From positions 1-64,000 of the forward strand of contig JAKULF010000009.1 of NCBI GenBank assembly GCA_022661535.1: a stretch of 64,000 nucleotides of DNA, given 5' to 3'. Below the pieces are notes generated by a model. The model saw only the letters and a list, made by a program, of their open reading frames with translations, did not search any database and had not been told where the DNA came from. Positions 47,170 to 58,738 of this stretch are shown one piece after another. The first letter of the stretch is position 1. Every line of letters starts with the position of its first letter. The position numbers were made by a program, and so were the translations under genes. The DNA comes from Eutypa lata (lineage: Eukaryota; Ascomycota; Sordariomycetes; Xylariales; Diatrypaceae).

Positions 47170-50100
47170 CTACTCCGTCCACTCTGCCTTGCGATACTTG
47201 CTCCTCGCTGCGGCCAAATAACTAACACCCGCAATAGAAGTGCTCCCTAGAATGTCAAAGATGGCAAAGTCGACCTGAAGTTCCTTTGCAAACCAGTTGC
47301 GCAGATCAACAGCCACAAGCGAGTCCACGCCGTAGCTGTGCATCGGCTGGGCAGCATCGAGCTCCTTGTCTGGCAGGGAGAGAGTATCGGCTAGCTTCTT
47401 CATGAGTACCTTCGTCACGGCAGCACTCGCCTCTGTGAGCGATGATGCAACGGCAAATTCCGTCCCAAAGTTGACCACATCCGAGGAAGCTGTGCCGGCG
47501 TCTCCATTTGACATGTTGGTGAGGATTTGTCGGAACGACGGCTTTGTGAGCCAGTACGCCACATCCGTGTTTGGCTGATCAGCGGCGGCGTCGTGTACAA
47601 TGGTCTGGCAATCCAAAGAATTAACATAAGACTCCGCCGGGTTGCAGTAGTAGTCCAGCAGCGCAAAGAGCTGTGCCTCGGTCATGGGGTTGAAAAAGGA
47701 CCTGGCGCGGAACTTTTCCAGCAATGACTTGTCCCCGCTTAGGACGCCAGCCGAGAGGAAGAGGCCGAGGTTGATGGATGAAGCTCGCTCGCCCTTGGAT
47801 ACGCGGTACTGCGCGAGGGCGTCTTCGAAAGTGTTACCCGCGGCGTAGTTGGACTGGCCTCTGTTGCCGATGATGGCGGAGATGGAGGAGAAGAGCACAA
47901 AAAAGTCCATACCATCTGGAAGCGAGGAATGCAAGTTCCAAGACCCTTGGATCTTTGGCAGCGTCGATTCCTCCCACGACTCAAAAGTTATGCCCTCAAA
48001 CATACCGTCTCGAAGGACCATTGATGACTGGATACAACCCCGGATGGCAGGCATATCTGTAAGGCACTCGTCCAACGCAAGCCCGAGTGCCTTTTGGTCA
48101 GCAATATTGCAGGCTGGGGTCTTTACTTGAGTTCCGCTGCTGGTTAGCTCGGCGACGAGTTCTTGGGCCTCGGTGGACTTGGCGCCGGACCGTGAGAGGA
48201 GGATGAGATGCCGGGCGCCACGTTCGACGAACCAGCGCGAGACGCTTCGACCTAGACCTCCAAGGCCACCGGCGATGATATATGTCGCATCGGTGTTGAA
48301 TCGGAAGCTGGGTCTTACATCTAGAATAACCTGGAAGCTATTAGCAATTGCTTGAGCCATCCCGGAATGCAACTTACATTGACAGTATCATCCGGCCTAA
48401 ACTCAACCACAACCTTGCCCATACTGTCTCTGCTCTGCATGGTACGGAAGGAATTTTCCATTTCAGAAACGCCATAGACCTGGAGAGGCTCCGCCGGTTG
48501 GAGAAAGCCGCTCTCGACAAGAGGCAAGACGTCTTCCATGGCGTTACGAACAACCTGCGGCCGCTCCAAGCTCATAGCAGGAATATCGACAGCTCTGAGC
48601 GTGACATTCTTCTCAAAGGAAGACATTGTTAATTTGCTGTGAGAAGTAATGTCTTTCTTTCCCAGCTCAATAAATCGGCCATAAGGCGCGATGCACTCCC
48701 AGGATGCTGCTAGGCCCTCTCCAGAGAGGGAGTTGAGGATGACATCGGCTCCAGCACCCTGTGTGAGTCGTTTGATGCCGCTGCAGAAGGCTATCTCGCG
48801 GCTTGAGAAGATATGTCCAGCTGGGATCCTATAGCGGTCCATGAGGAATTGCTTCTTCTTCTCGGTGCTGACGGTTGTGAATACTACGGCACCCAGGTGA
48901 AGAGCTACTTGGATGGCAGCTTGCCCTGTGGCTCCGGCGCCGGAGTGTATTAGAACAGTCTCTGTAGGGCTTAACCTGGCTACTTCTTTGAGTGAGTACC
49001 AGGAAGTCGGAAAGTTGAACGGGATGGCTGCGGCGGTTGAGAATGGCATGCTGTCAGGGATACGGACGGCGGACCGACAATCAACACGGGCGAAGCTCTT
49101 GAAGCTATCGAGACACACAGCAGCTACACGTGTGCCTACGACGAGGTCTTCACAGTGCTCTCCGCACCTTGTCACAATTCCTGCGCATTCTGTGCCGGCC
49201 GTACGCTGGTTCAACCGGCCCTGGGCGATCAAGACATCGCGGAAGCTGACACCGGCACTCATGACGTGGATCTCAATATCGTATGGCTTCAACTCGGCAG
49301 ACCTCCCGACGTTGTCCTCAACAAAGTGTAGGCTGTTGAGAAGCCCTGGCGTGCCAATGTTTAGGCGGAGTGGAATGCCGTCTCCAAGCGTTGCTTGACG
49401 CCTCTGATTCCCGACTTGATGCTCATGAAGTCTTGTGTTCATTCGATTGGCTGAGGTGAGACGTGGAATATGGAGCAGCCCCTGGTACTCAACGTACTCG
49501 GTGTCTATCCCTTCAGAGATGACTATCAGCCTTGCTAACTGCAGGATAAATTCTCTTCTGTGGCTATTGATGCATCCATCCGCCTCCAGCGCGAGAGAGA
49601 TAAGAGTGGCTCCCATAAGCTCTGAGTGTAAGGCTCTCAACAAGCCATCGACGATGTGGTGATTTGGGTCTGGAGAACGGAAGCCACCTCCCCTACTAAC
49701 CCAAATAAGTCGAGGTGAACAGGTCAGGAGTTTTTGAAGAATGTCAAAGAGCTCCGGACTGATGTTAAGCCACACGGGGTCATGAAGCTCCAGTAAGCTG
49801 ATAACCACCGTGTCTGGACCTGGTGAGATATTCCGGGCCTGGTCCAGAGATGCGAGCTGAGCTGATAGGCCTTCGGCCTCGGCGCCGCTCTTGACTTCAT
49901 CTGCTTGAACCTGCTGCGCCTGATCCGGGCCATGAATGATGACGAGACTAATCATTGCCGCCGTTGTTGCAGGGGTTTCCGGAAGCCTCGTTGAGATTAT
50001 GACGCTGTATGCATGGCAGATCGGATGTTCAAAATCATCCAGTTCTATCTCACTTCCCGAGAAGCCGGTCTTGAGAAGAAATTCATTCCACTGCCTTTTG

Positions 50101-53100
50101 TCCAGGCATGGACTATCTTGACGGGAATCTTCCGAGCCTTGATGGTGTTTTTGTTAGCCCGAGTCATCACGACAATGCGACAAGTCACATACCAGACCAC
50201 CAACTTTCTAGGAGACCAAAGATGAAGCCTGTGGGGATAGCACCGGGTTCGACGTTTTCTAACAGAATAAGCTTGCCTCCACTGGCTGGTGTTAGCTAAC
50301 ATCAATTCCTAGCAGCGTGCACGAGAGCCTGACTCACGGCCGAAGTAGTTTATGGCAGTTCTTCAATGCCATCGTCATGTCCGATGTGGTATAAGAAATC
50401 TGATAATTAACATCCTATCAAATATGTGTGCGAGGGCTCGTATAATACGTACCATGGAGCAGAAAATGACATCGTAAGTTCCGTCCTCGAAACCTTGGGC
50501 TTGTGTATCAAGCTCAATGTCGAGGGTCTTGGGTTGCATTCTTTGGTATGGATGCCTGTCTGGAGGTCTGTCAGCACAGAAGCCAGAGTTATCAGATGAG
50601 ACATTGGCATAGTCAAATTGACCGTAACGCGGACTATTACTGCCATCTTTATAATTCACGAGTGCGTTCATAAGCTGATCAATCATGGCAGTAGACCCAA
50701 CTCCCAACTGGAGGAACTTGGCTGCCGGGTTCTTGTGCACATAGGCCTCAATGTAATTGCCGAGCCTCTTGAGACACTTCATATATTGGCACTTTACGCT
50801 GTTAACCTCTTGAACATTCTCAAGCTAAGAACATAGGCTAGTAAACTTACCACCTCAGAGAAGAAGCCTTCGATTGAGTCTCGAGATAGCACATCCGAGA
50901 CATCGACTTGGCCCTCCAAGATCTCTGCTAGCCTCTGGACAATATTGGCATAAAGAAAGCCTTGCCTACTGGCTGAGGCAACCCTCTGTACCAGTTCAGG
51001 TGCTTCATTTTCAGGACGAGGTTCCCAATTTGTAGCATCGATACTGGTATTACACAGTTCGAGCCGTTTCACTTGCTGGTCCAACCAATTAAGATATTTG
51101 TGCATATGAGAGTTGTCTGCAAGGGCAGTTGAAGACTTGCTCTTGATTCTGTTATGAGTGTCCTTAATGGTCGTTGCAAGCAGGGTCTGTAGGTCACGGT
51201 AATAAGCAACGGGCTCATTATCCTCCGTAGCAGCAGACTCATAGTAATCTAAGACACTGTCAATAGAGTTTAGGTCTAGGTCAGGCTTCCATTGGATGTT
51301 GTAGCACTTGTCCTGGACCTTCTGCTCCGAGACTCCGGAAGCATCCGCGGAGGCAATAATAGTCGTTCTGACCCCTTTAAGCTCTATGAGGACCTTGCCA
51401 CCCGATGTATCAAATGCGGTAATATTGGAAGATGTCTCACGAAGCCCCGTCCACTGAGTCTGGGCATGGACCTGGATAGAATCAGAGCCAGGATGACTCA
51501 AACCGGTAGCTGATATCCAGAGTCTATCAATATACGTCGGGATGGCCAGGGACATTGTTTCAGTACCGCCCTTCGTATAGACGGCAAAGATGGTCTGAAA
51601 GATGCCATCAAGTGTGGTTGGGTGAATGACATGGTGCTGTGCGATACTAGCCCCTTCGTAACTGGACCATTGGAAAGTATTTACCTTTGATATTACGTGC
51701 TCCTGCTCGTTATAGGACATTTCTGTGATGGGACGGCATGTAGGGCCGTATCCATACCCACAGCAGGAGAGGAGGTCGTATAAGCCTGGTATGTTGACTG
51801 AGGTGTTGCATTTGCGGACGCAGTCCCGATAGGTCTGCGTGTGGCTCTCATTCCAAGCCTGCTGTTCCTTACGGGTATCGATGTCAGCGTCCCCGGTGGC
51901 GTACAGAACTTGAATGCATCCATTGCAGTTTTCAATCCACTTGTCCCCGTCGAAGGTGCAGATGGAGAAATCAAACAGAGGTAAATCTTTGGGATCCGAT
52001 TTGCTCCTTGACTTAAGATACGTATCGACCTCGATGCCACGAGACGTTGCGGGGATGTTGAGTGCTGAATGGAAGCTCACATTCTTCAACACGAAGCCTG
52101 TGACCTCGCTTTCTGACTCGCCGAGCTGTTTCGCAGCTTCTACGGCTTTGACTATCATACCGGCGGCGGGGTACAAAGTGGCCCCATTGATCTAACAACA
52201 TTAGTCAGTACATGCCATCGCTAGAACAATCCGGGCTGGCAGGGGGGCCTCACCTTGTGATCTTCAATCCATGGTAGCTCTGAAATGCGGATAATGTTCC
52301 GCCATTGTGCTTGAAGAGGATTCCAGTCTTGGCTGGGTGTACCCAATAGGTCCAGCCTACCGAAACGGCGAAAGCGGCTATCCTTACTAAGCCGGCTTTC
52401 ATACCAGTATTCCTTTGTGTGGTTAAAGGCATATTCAGGTAGGGTAGACAGTGCTTTTGGCGAGGCCGTTGAGGTGTTACCAACCTCCGTTAGCCGGTTG
52501 ACACGATCAAGGTCAAAGGTGTAACCTGCACAATGTAGGCGGCCAGCGGCCTCAAGCGTGCTGTGGACAGCAGATACCTTGCGCCGCAGTATTGAGGTGT
52601 AGGCGACGTTCTGTTCTTGGTTGATCGATCGAAGAATATCTCTCGCAGGTCCCTGAAGAGCGGCGTGAGGGCCAATCTCCACGAGGTGGTTAACAGAGAC
52701 CATGCGATGGTGGCGGCCATCTAGTTTCTTCACGACACTGGAAGATGACTGAGAGCAGAGCCTTGATAGTGCATCTGTAAAGAGAACCGGCTGTAGCATG
52801 TTTCTGACCCAATACTCACCCTGCGAAAGATTATGGGGCTCGATCAACGACCCAGTCACCGTGGATATCATGATTGGAGACGACTTGTCCGGTTGCTGGC
52901 TAGTGAGATTACCGAGACAGACAAGGTACTTCTCGGAAATCGCCCTCATCTGGAACGAATGGTAGGCCACAGTCACCTTGAGTTTGCGAGAGAACACGCG
53001 ATTGTGGTCCAAGAGAGCCTGGAGGCAATCGAGGTGCGCTGCGTCTCCAGATATTGTCAGGTTCTTGGGACTGTTCACGCAGGCAATGTCAAGCCTAGTA

Positions 53101-55927
53101 GATCCAAGCTTGTCTGAGACACTTTGCAGATATGGCCTGACGCCTTCCCTGGACAGTCCAACGGATGACATCCCCCATTTACCCTCCCCGTCGCTATTTC
53201 CTAACGCGGACGCTAATTTACCACGGAAGTAAGCGATCCTCCACGCTGACTCCCGGGTTAAGGCTTTCGCAGTATATCTAATATCGAACTAATTAGCTTG
53301 CAGAAAGACCCCAGAAGGGCAATAAGCTCTTACGCTGCTGCGATCTCACCAGAAGAGTGGCCAATCACTCCGGTTGGACGAATCCCAAAAGACCCCAGGA
53401 GATCAACCAAGGCTACCTGAAGTGCCGTGCAAAGGGACTGACTGTGTTCTGTCGAATTTACAATGCTTTCGGATTCACTCTTTTGCAGCTCGTCTAACAG
53501 AGAAGCAATCAGGATCAAGGTTCCGAGATTGAAGATGATGAACTGGCATTCTTACCTAGGAGATCCCACGAACAGCCAAGTGTCTTCAAGTGGATACCAG
53601 CTTCAAGCAGGCTATTCCTAAAGACAGGGTACCTATCCAGTAGCTCTCGTCCCATGGCAAACCACTGTGCACCTTGCTAGAGAAACCACAAGTTAGTACA
53701 AAGAGCGGATCCACTTGGGAGCTGATAAGTTTGAGATCTTACCCCGGTGAATACGAACGCGAGGTTCGGCGATGGTGCTGCTTTGACAGGAATAGACAGT
53801 TGGCCGATGAGCTCGTGCATCCCATCACGGCCCTTGGCCACCGCAAATGTCCGCCAGGGGAAATGTGTCCTCCGATACGCCAAGGTGTAAGCCAAATCTC
53901 GAAGATAGGTCTCCTTGTTCTCTTGGGAGGTGGAAAACTGGTCAAAGTACTGCTTCCAGCTCTCCTTGAGGCGGCCAATACCGCTCTCATCTGCTGCGGA
54001 CCATACGAGGACTTGTGTCTCTGTTGGGTCCTCAGATTGCTGCACCGCGTCTGCTCCAACCTTTGTGGGATGTGAGCTGCCATTCATATCATTGCTTCCA
54101 CTATCTACATTGGCACTGTTGACATGATGGGCTCTATCGACATTGCGAATACCGTCAACCCCGTTCGCTTCATTGGTGTGACTATTGGTGTGCCCGTTGC
54201 CATTAGGCTGGGCACTGTCTGCGGTGCCATTGGCTTCATATTCTACCCGAAGTCTGCTCGCATGGCAGAAGCCCTTTGGATAAGCGTAAAGGTGTCTCTG
54301 CATTGGCTCAGGCACAGTATTGTGGTTTCCTTTTAAACCGTGCTGTAAGAGATAGTTGTATGCGTCCTCTATGATCACATGGCTGTTGGATCCACCAAAT
54401 CCAAAGGACTGAACGGACGCTCGACGCAGGCCTTTGCAAGGCCAAGGAACTGCTTCTATCGGTACCTGGGGCATGCTTAGTATGCTGGATACATTGGTTC
54501 CGAGCTAAGTCAAGGTGCTTTACCTTGATATTCAAGAACTCTGCATCAATCTTGGGGTTTAGTCGCTCAAAGTTGGCATTGGGAGGAATTATCCCCCTTT
54601 CAAGTGCGAGGATCACTTTGATGACACCGGCGACACCACTAGCTCCCTCTAGATGGCCAATATTAGACTTTACTGACCCTCTAATGAATGGTCAGTTTGG
54701 CTTAGAAGGCCCCAAGGTAGGATAGGTAGAACCATACACATAAAGCGGTTCCTCAGGAGACCGATAATGGCGGAAGACGCTGCCAATGGCACCTGTCTCT
54801 AGAGGGTCCCCTACGGGAGTTCCTAAGGTAGTGTTAGCACCCTCAGCGTCTGACCTAATGAATTACACGGCACTGACCTGTTCCGTGAGCCTCAAAATAT
54901 CGTGTTGAGCCCATATCAAGCCCCGCCTTTTTGTATGTGAAGCGGATCAAGGACTCTTGTGCCTCTTTGCTTGGTTGTGTTAGACTTGGTGTTTTTCCGT
55001 CTTGGTTGGAAGAGGAAGATCGGATAACAGCTCGAATCGTATCACCATCATCAAGGGCACGCTGCAAAGGCTTTATTACAAGGACACCGAAGCCTTCGCC
55101 TCTACCGTACCCGTTAGCACGATGATCAAAGCTGAAGCACCGACTGTCTTTGGATAGGAAACCCAGGTTATCCATGGTGGCCATAAACTCCGGGTTGAAA
55201 ATCACGTTGCATCCGCATGCGAGACCCTAATGCAAGAATCAGCTAGACATTGTCGAGGATCACCATGAACACCCACCATCTCGGAGTCCCCACTCCATAT
55301 TGATTGGCATGCTAGATCCATTGCCAAAAGGCTGCTGGAGCACGCAGTATCTATGTTGGCACTGGGCCCGGTGAGATCGAAGAACCAGCTAACTCGATTC
55401 GCCAAGATACTCATCTGAGTACCTACAGTGTCGTATTTCGGCGGTGCCAAGGGGTCTTTTGGTAGCAACATGGCGTAGTCGTTGTTAAAGCACCCTGTGT
55501 ATACACAAGTTTTGGTGCCTGCGATACGTTCAATCGGGATGCCAGCGTTCTCGATTGATCGATAGACCGTCTCCAGCATGAAACGCTGGCTGGGGTCCAT
55601 AGCCTCTGCCTCAGCAGCGCCAATGGAGAAGAAGGGTGCATCAAATGCTCCAAGATTGCCCTTGATAAAGTGGCCACCACGCATAGCCATGGAATCTAAG
55701 CGGGATTGATCTGAGTGGTGAAAGGCGGAGACATTCATCCTATCCACAGGGATTTCGGTCGAAGTGCATCGCTTTGAGACGAGCATATCCCAAAATACCT
55801 CTGCAGACGTAGACTCTTGGGGGAATCGAAACGACATACCGACGACAGCCAACGGAGCAACTCCGCCTGATGGCATGGCCGCTGAAGCCGACTCTGACTC
55901 TCTCTGGTGAGCCTGACGGGCAGTCAT
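47170..55927 (-). CDS. Highly reducing type I polyketide synthase (KS-AT-DH-MT-ER-KR-ACP)
   Basis: Fourteen exons join in phase: 55277-55927, 54878-55226, 54738-54822, 54524-54680, 53743-54465, 53556-53676, 53334-53493, 52254-53277, 50851-52191, 50453-50791, 50338-50399, 50193-50281, 48378-50137 and 47170-48330. Together they make 8022 nt, or 2673 aa. KS: DTACSSS with Cys near 196, EAHGTG His near 331, SNIGH His near 371. AT: GHSSGE, Ser near 742. DH: PWIEDHK His near 1089 and HPTTLDG Asp near 1285. MT: present, but motif I reads [10 protein letters not shown] instead of the usual LEIGAGTGG, so methylation may be lost. [34 protein letters not shown] and SNYAAG. ACP: GVDSL, Ser near 2624. There is no C-terminal release domain; the divergent FSH1 hydrolase is the probable releasing partner. 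It builds a reduced chain from malonyl-CoA in the cytosol. Confidence 0.95.
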
Positions 55928-56751
55928 CTTTGTATAGAGGTTATTGTGAGTGTTTTGGTACGAGTATGAATCTAGAGCTTCTCAAGCGTGTTATCGAGAT
56001 AGTTTGATTGTGAAAGAGCATATCATTTTCAAGACAGTGCGTTGAATAGACCACTTCGCAGCATATTTCACAGGATATTTCACAGCTTATATGTCGTTAC
56101 TGCACTAGATGCCCCTCAAATCACTGGATTCGTAATGGCGTAATTTGGCCTTGCATATTTTGCCTCCGCCTCTCGTTGTGCCGTACGACATTTCATGCCA
56201 GAGCATACTCCCCTATCCCAAAGTAGAAGAGTCAGTGCTCACCGACAAGAAAAGACAGCTGAAGTCGAACACAAATGCATCTGACTCAGCCCTTGACGTC
56301 AAATGATCTGCCCCTTGCAGCCTCTTTCCCGGATGGGAGTATCCATGGTACTTACGGGGACTCCGCAACGAAAGTAGGATCACTGCTCCGACCCAACTCA
56401 CGGGCTCAACGCGTTGGTCTCGTTGGCTAGTTCTCATGGCAAAGCAAAACACATGTAAGATGGTATGACCTAAACCGACCGGAGTCTCGATGATTGGCAT
56501 GCATGAGCTGGCCGTCGGTCTGTGTCGAACCGATGCTCCCGAAGTTGGTTGGTACTTCGTCTACCAACTCGAATAGACTAAGTAGGGAGGGCGGACAAGA
56601 ACTTCGGGAGATCGGCAGTTGAGGTAGTAGCGCCGCAAATTCCGCTGGAGGTAGTCGATGGGTGCTTCTACTTATTTCTATCATATCCTCATAGTAATAC
56701 GAATCATGTTCACCAACAACGCAGCTAAACATACCCGGTAAACACGGCAAA
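55928..56751. promoter_or_regulatory. Divergent promoter of PKS and FSH1 hydrolase
   Basis: The PKS (minus) and the hydrolase (plus) start 824 bp apart and point away from each other, so this region probably drives both and would co-regulate synthesis and release. A 12-bp direct repeat lies at 56062-56085. Minus-strand frames at 56213-56837 overlap hydrolase exons in antisense and show no domain; they are treated as spurious. Confidence 0.6.
56062..56085. repeat. Tandem ATATTTCACAG motif in the divergent promoter
   Basis: CATATTTCACAG is followed at once by GATATTTCACAG, an 11-of-12 tandem match about 140 bases upstream of the PKS start codon. It could be a regulator-binding site; no matching regulator gene is visible in the window. 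Confidence 0.5.
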
Positions 56752-57623
56752 ATGCGCTTTCTCTGGTATGGTCCGCAATACTGCTCAAGGAATCCTTCTA
56801 ACAAGTGGTAGTCTTCACGGTCGAGGCACGAACTCAAAGGTATGCAATCATTGAATATTGAATGGGGAGCCGCAGCTGATTTTCGAACATGAGTAGGTGT
56901 TTGAGATGCAAACTGGTAATTCAGTCAAGTCTTTATAGGATTCTCGCGCTCACACTTCTAGCCGCTATTCGATATGAGCTAGGTGATCATCATACCTACG
57001 ATTTTGTTGAGGGCGTGGTTCCATGGGAGATCGATCCTGGTAAGTGTCGCCATGGTCCAAGTTCAACCGAGAGATTTCGGGCTAAGTTTTTGACAGAGAT
57101 CAAGCACTTGCTACCGAGTGGATACGAGACCTACACGTACTTTGACTACACTTCAAAAAAGTCCATCCGCAAAGCCGTGGACGACTTGGAGACGTTTCTG
57201 CAGACCGATGGTCCATACGATGGAGTTATCGCCTTCAGCCAGGCTGCCTCCCTCGTGAGCACCTGGATGCTCCGCCAAGCAAAGAGAGCGAGACGCAGCG
57301 ACCCCGCCTTCAAGTGCGCCATTTTCCTGTCTGCTGCTCTTCTTCCGTATGACTTCGAGCAGCTGAAGGAGGGTCGCCTCCAGCTGGTGTCGACTGCGGA
57401 GGTTGGTGAAGCCATTGGCATCCCGACGGCGCATGTATGGGGGGAAGAGGATCGATTTTTTGATACGGCGACGGACTTCAGTAACTTGTGCAAGTCGGAT
57501 GTCAAGTCCGTCTTCATCCACAAGGGGGGACACGAAGTCCCCGGAGCTAGCTCCAAAGAGGCTGTATCGCGTGCTGTCAACATTATCCGCCGGGCGATTC
57601 AGCTCTCGGAAGCAGCGTCTTGA
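56752..57623 (+). CDS. FSH1/LovG-type serine hydrolase (thiohydrolase)
   Basis: Five exons, 56752-56765, 56812-56839, 56897-56915, 56962-57039 and 57097-57623, join in phase to 666 nt (221 aa), the usual family size. The first three exons are only 14, 28 and 19 nt. They spell the family's typical start (MRFLCLHGRGTNSK, then VFEMQT), which supports the joins. The alpha/beta-hydrolase triad is visible: nucleophile Ser near 94 in GVIAFSQAA, Asp in VWGEEDRFFD, and His in KGGHEVPG. LovG-like members release the chain from HR-PKS carrier domains and proofread stalled chains. The divergent HR-PKS lacks its own release domain, so this is the likely job. Reading the 57040-57096 intron through would still stay open, so retention of that intron is possible. 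Confidence 0.9.
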
Positions 57624-58738
57624 GGAGGAGAATATGCGCGCTGGATGCAGAATTACGAATTTACGCCTTGAAACTATGCCCGATGCTTGCTGTGCAAACT
57701 CCTCAACCAGTAGTTTATCTTTAAGACGTTGACGGTATGCACGAGCTAAAATTTCATCACACTTGTGACATTTATTACGTCACTGTTAGATGTATCCGTT
57801 TAAAATTTTCTGCTGCCGCTGTTTTACAAAGCAAACTTTTAACTGTCACGATTCGCACAGCTATTGCAACTCCACTTTGCCGATTCGCTCGTCCTGTTGT
57901 GTAACGTGATTGATTATGCTTGCCGCTATATAAAATCCCGAAACTACCTATTGTCAAAAGGTAGGATCAATACCCGTTGGGTTACATTGTTCAGCTTATA
58001 CTATATACACAAGGGTGCGGGATCGACCAGCCACCCCTTATTTCAACACCTAGACGCAATCTTGTTCGAAGCTGAAAAGTGCATCATCCTCCGGAAAATT
58101 TGATCTGTAAAGCCATGATAAAATATAGAATTAGATCTAATTCTAACAAGTCCACTTTTGCCGCATTTCAGCAAGCCGTGTCTTGCACCATTTCTATTGC
58201 GCCTTGGGCAGCAAGTACTGTGACGGCACAGAATACAAGGACTATGCAGCTACATCACCAAAAGTGGAACGTTGTCAGCTCGGGAACGGACCGTCTTATA
58301 TTGCCTTATATAGTGGCCACTTAGTACCGTGACAAGTATCTTCTACTTCTGAGACATCAAGAGAATCAATTGGAAAACAGCGGTCTGCGGCTGGGTGACT
58401 CTGAGATAATAGATCGGTAAGTGATGTAGTTGGCGGTGAAGAAGGGTGGATTGCGTGATAGAGCGGCATGGCCGGCGGCTTTCACCCTCCTAGCGGCATA
58501 AAGAATATTGCCAGCTTGGTATTCATACCGCTCCTTAGTGATTGAGGGCATGAGGAATATGACATGAATGCACTTTGATTAATCCAGAGCCGAATTATGT
58601 TCGTACATATCTATAAGAACACTACGTATGTTGTTTAACAAAGGATTGATTGCAAAAACCATCATAGCAAAACGCCAGTTTAATCCAGAATTCAGAATCC
58701 CCCAGCATTCATTCCAACGTTAGCAAGACGACCACGAG
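57624..58738. other. Intergenic region between hydrolase and NRPS
   Basis: No supported gene. Short plus-strand frames at 57864-58324 lack motifs. The right part is the NRPS promoter; an in-frame TAG lies 18 bases upstream of the NRPS start. No repeat element was seen. Confidence 0.55.

Noticed and set aside
56427..56837. 136-codon minus-strand frame in the divergent promoter
   Set aside because: It lies antisense to hydrolase exons 1 and 2, whose translation matches the family start; no domain in the frame itself.
57040..57096. Reading the hydrolase through this segment as coding
   Set aside because: It stays open, but it has a GTAAGT donor and an AG acceptor, and removing it gives the expected family spacing; kept only as an alternative.
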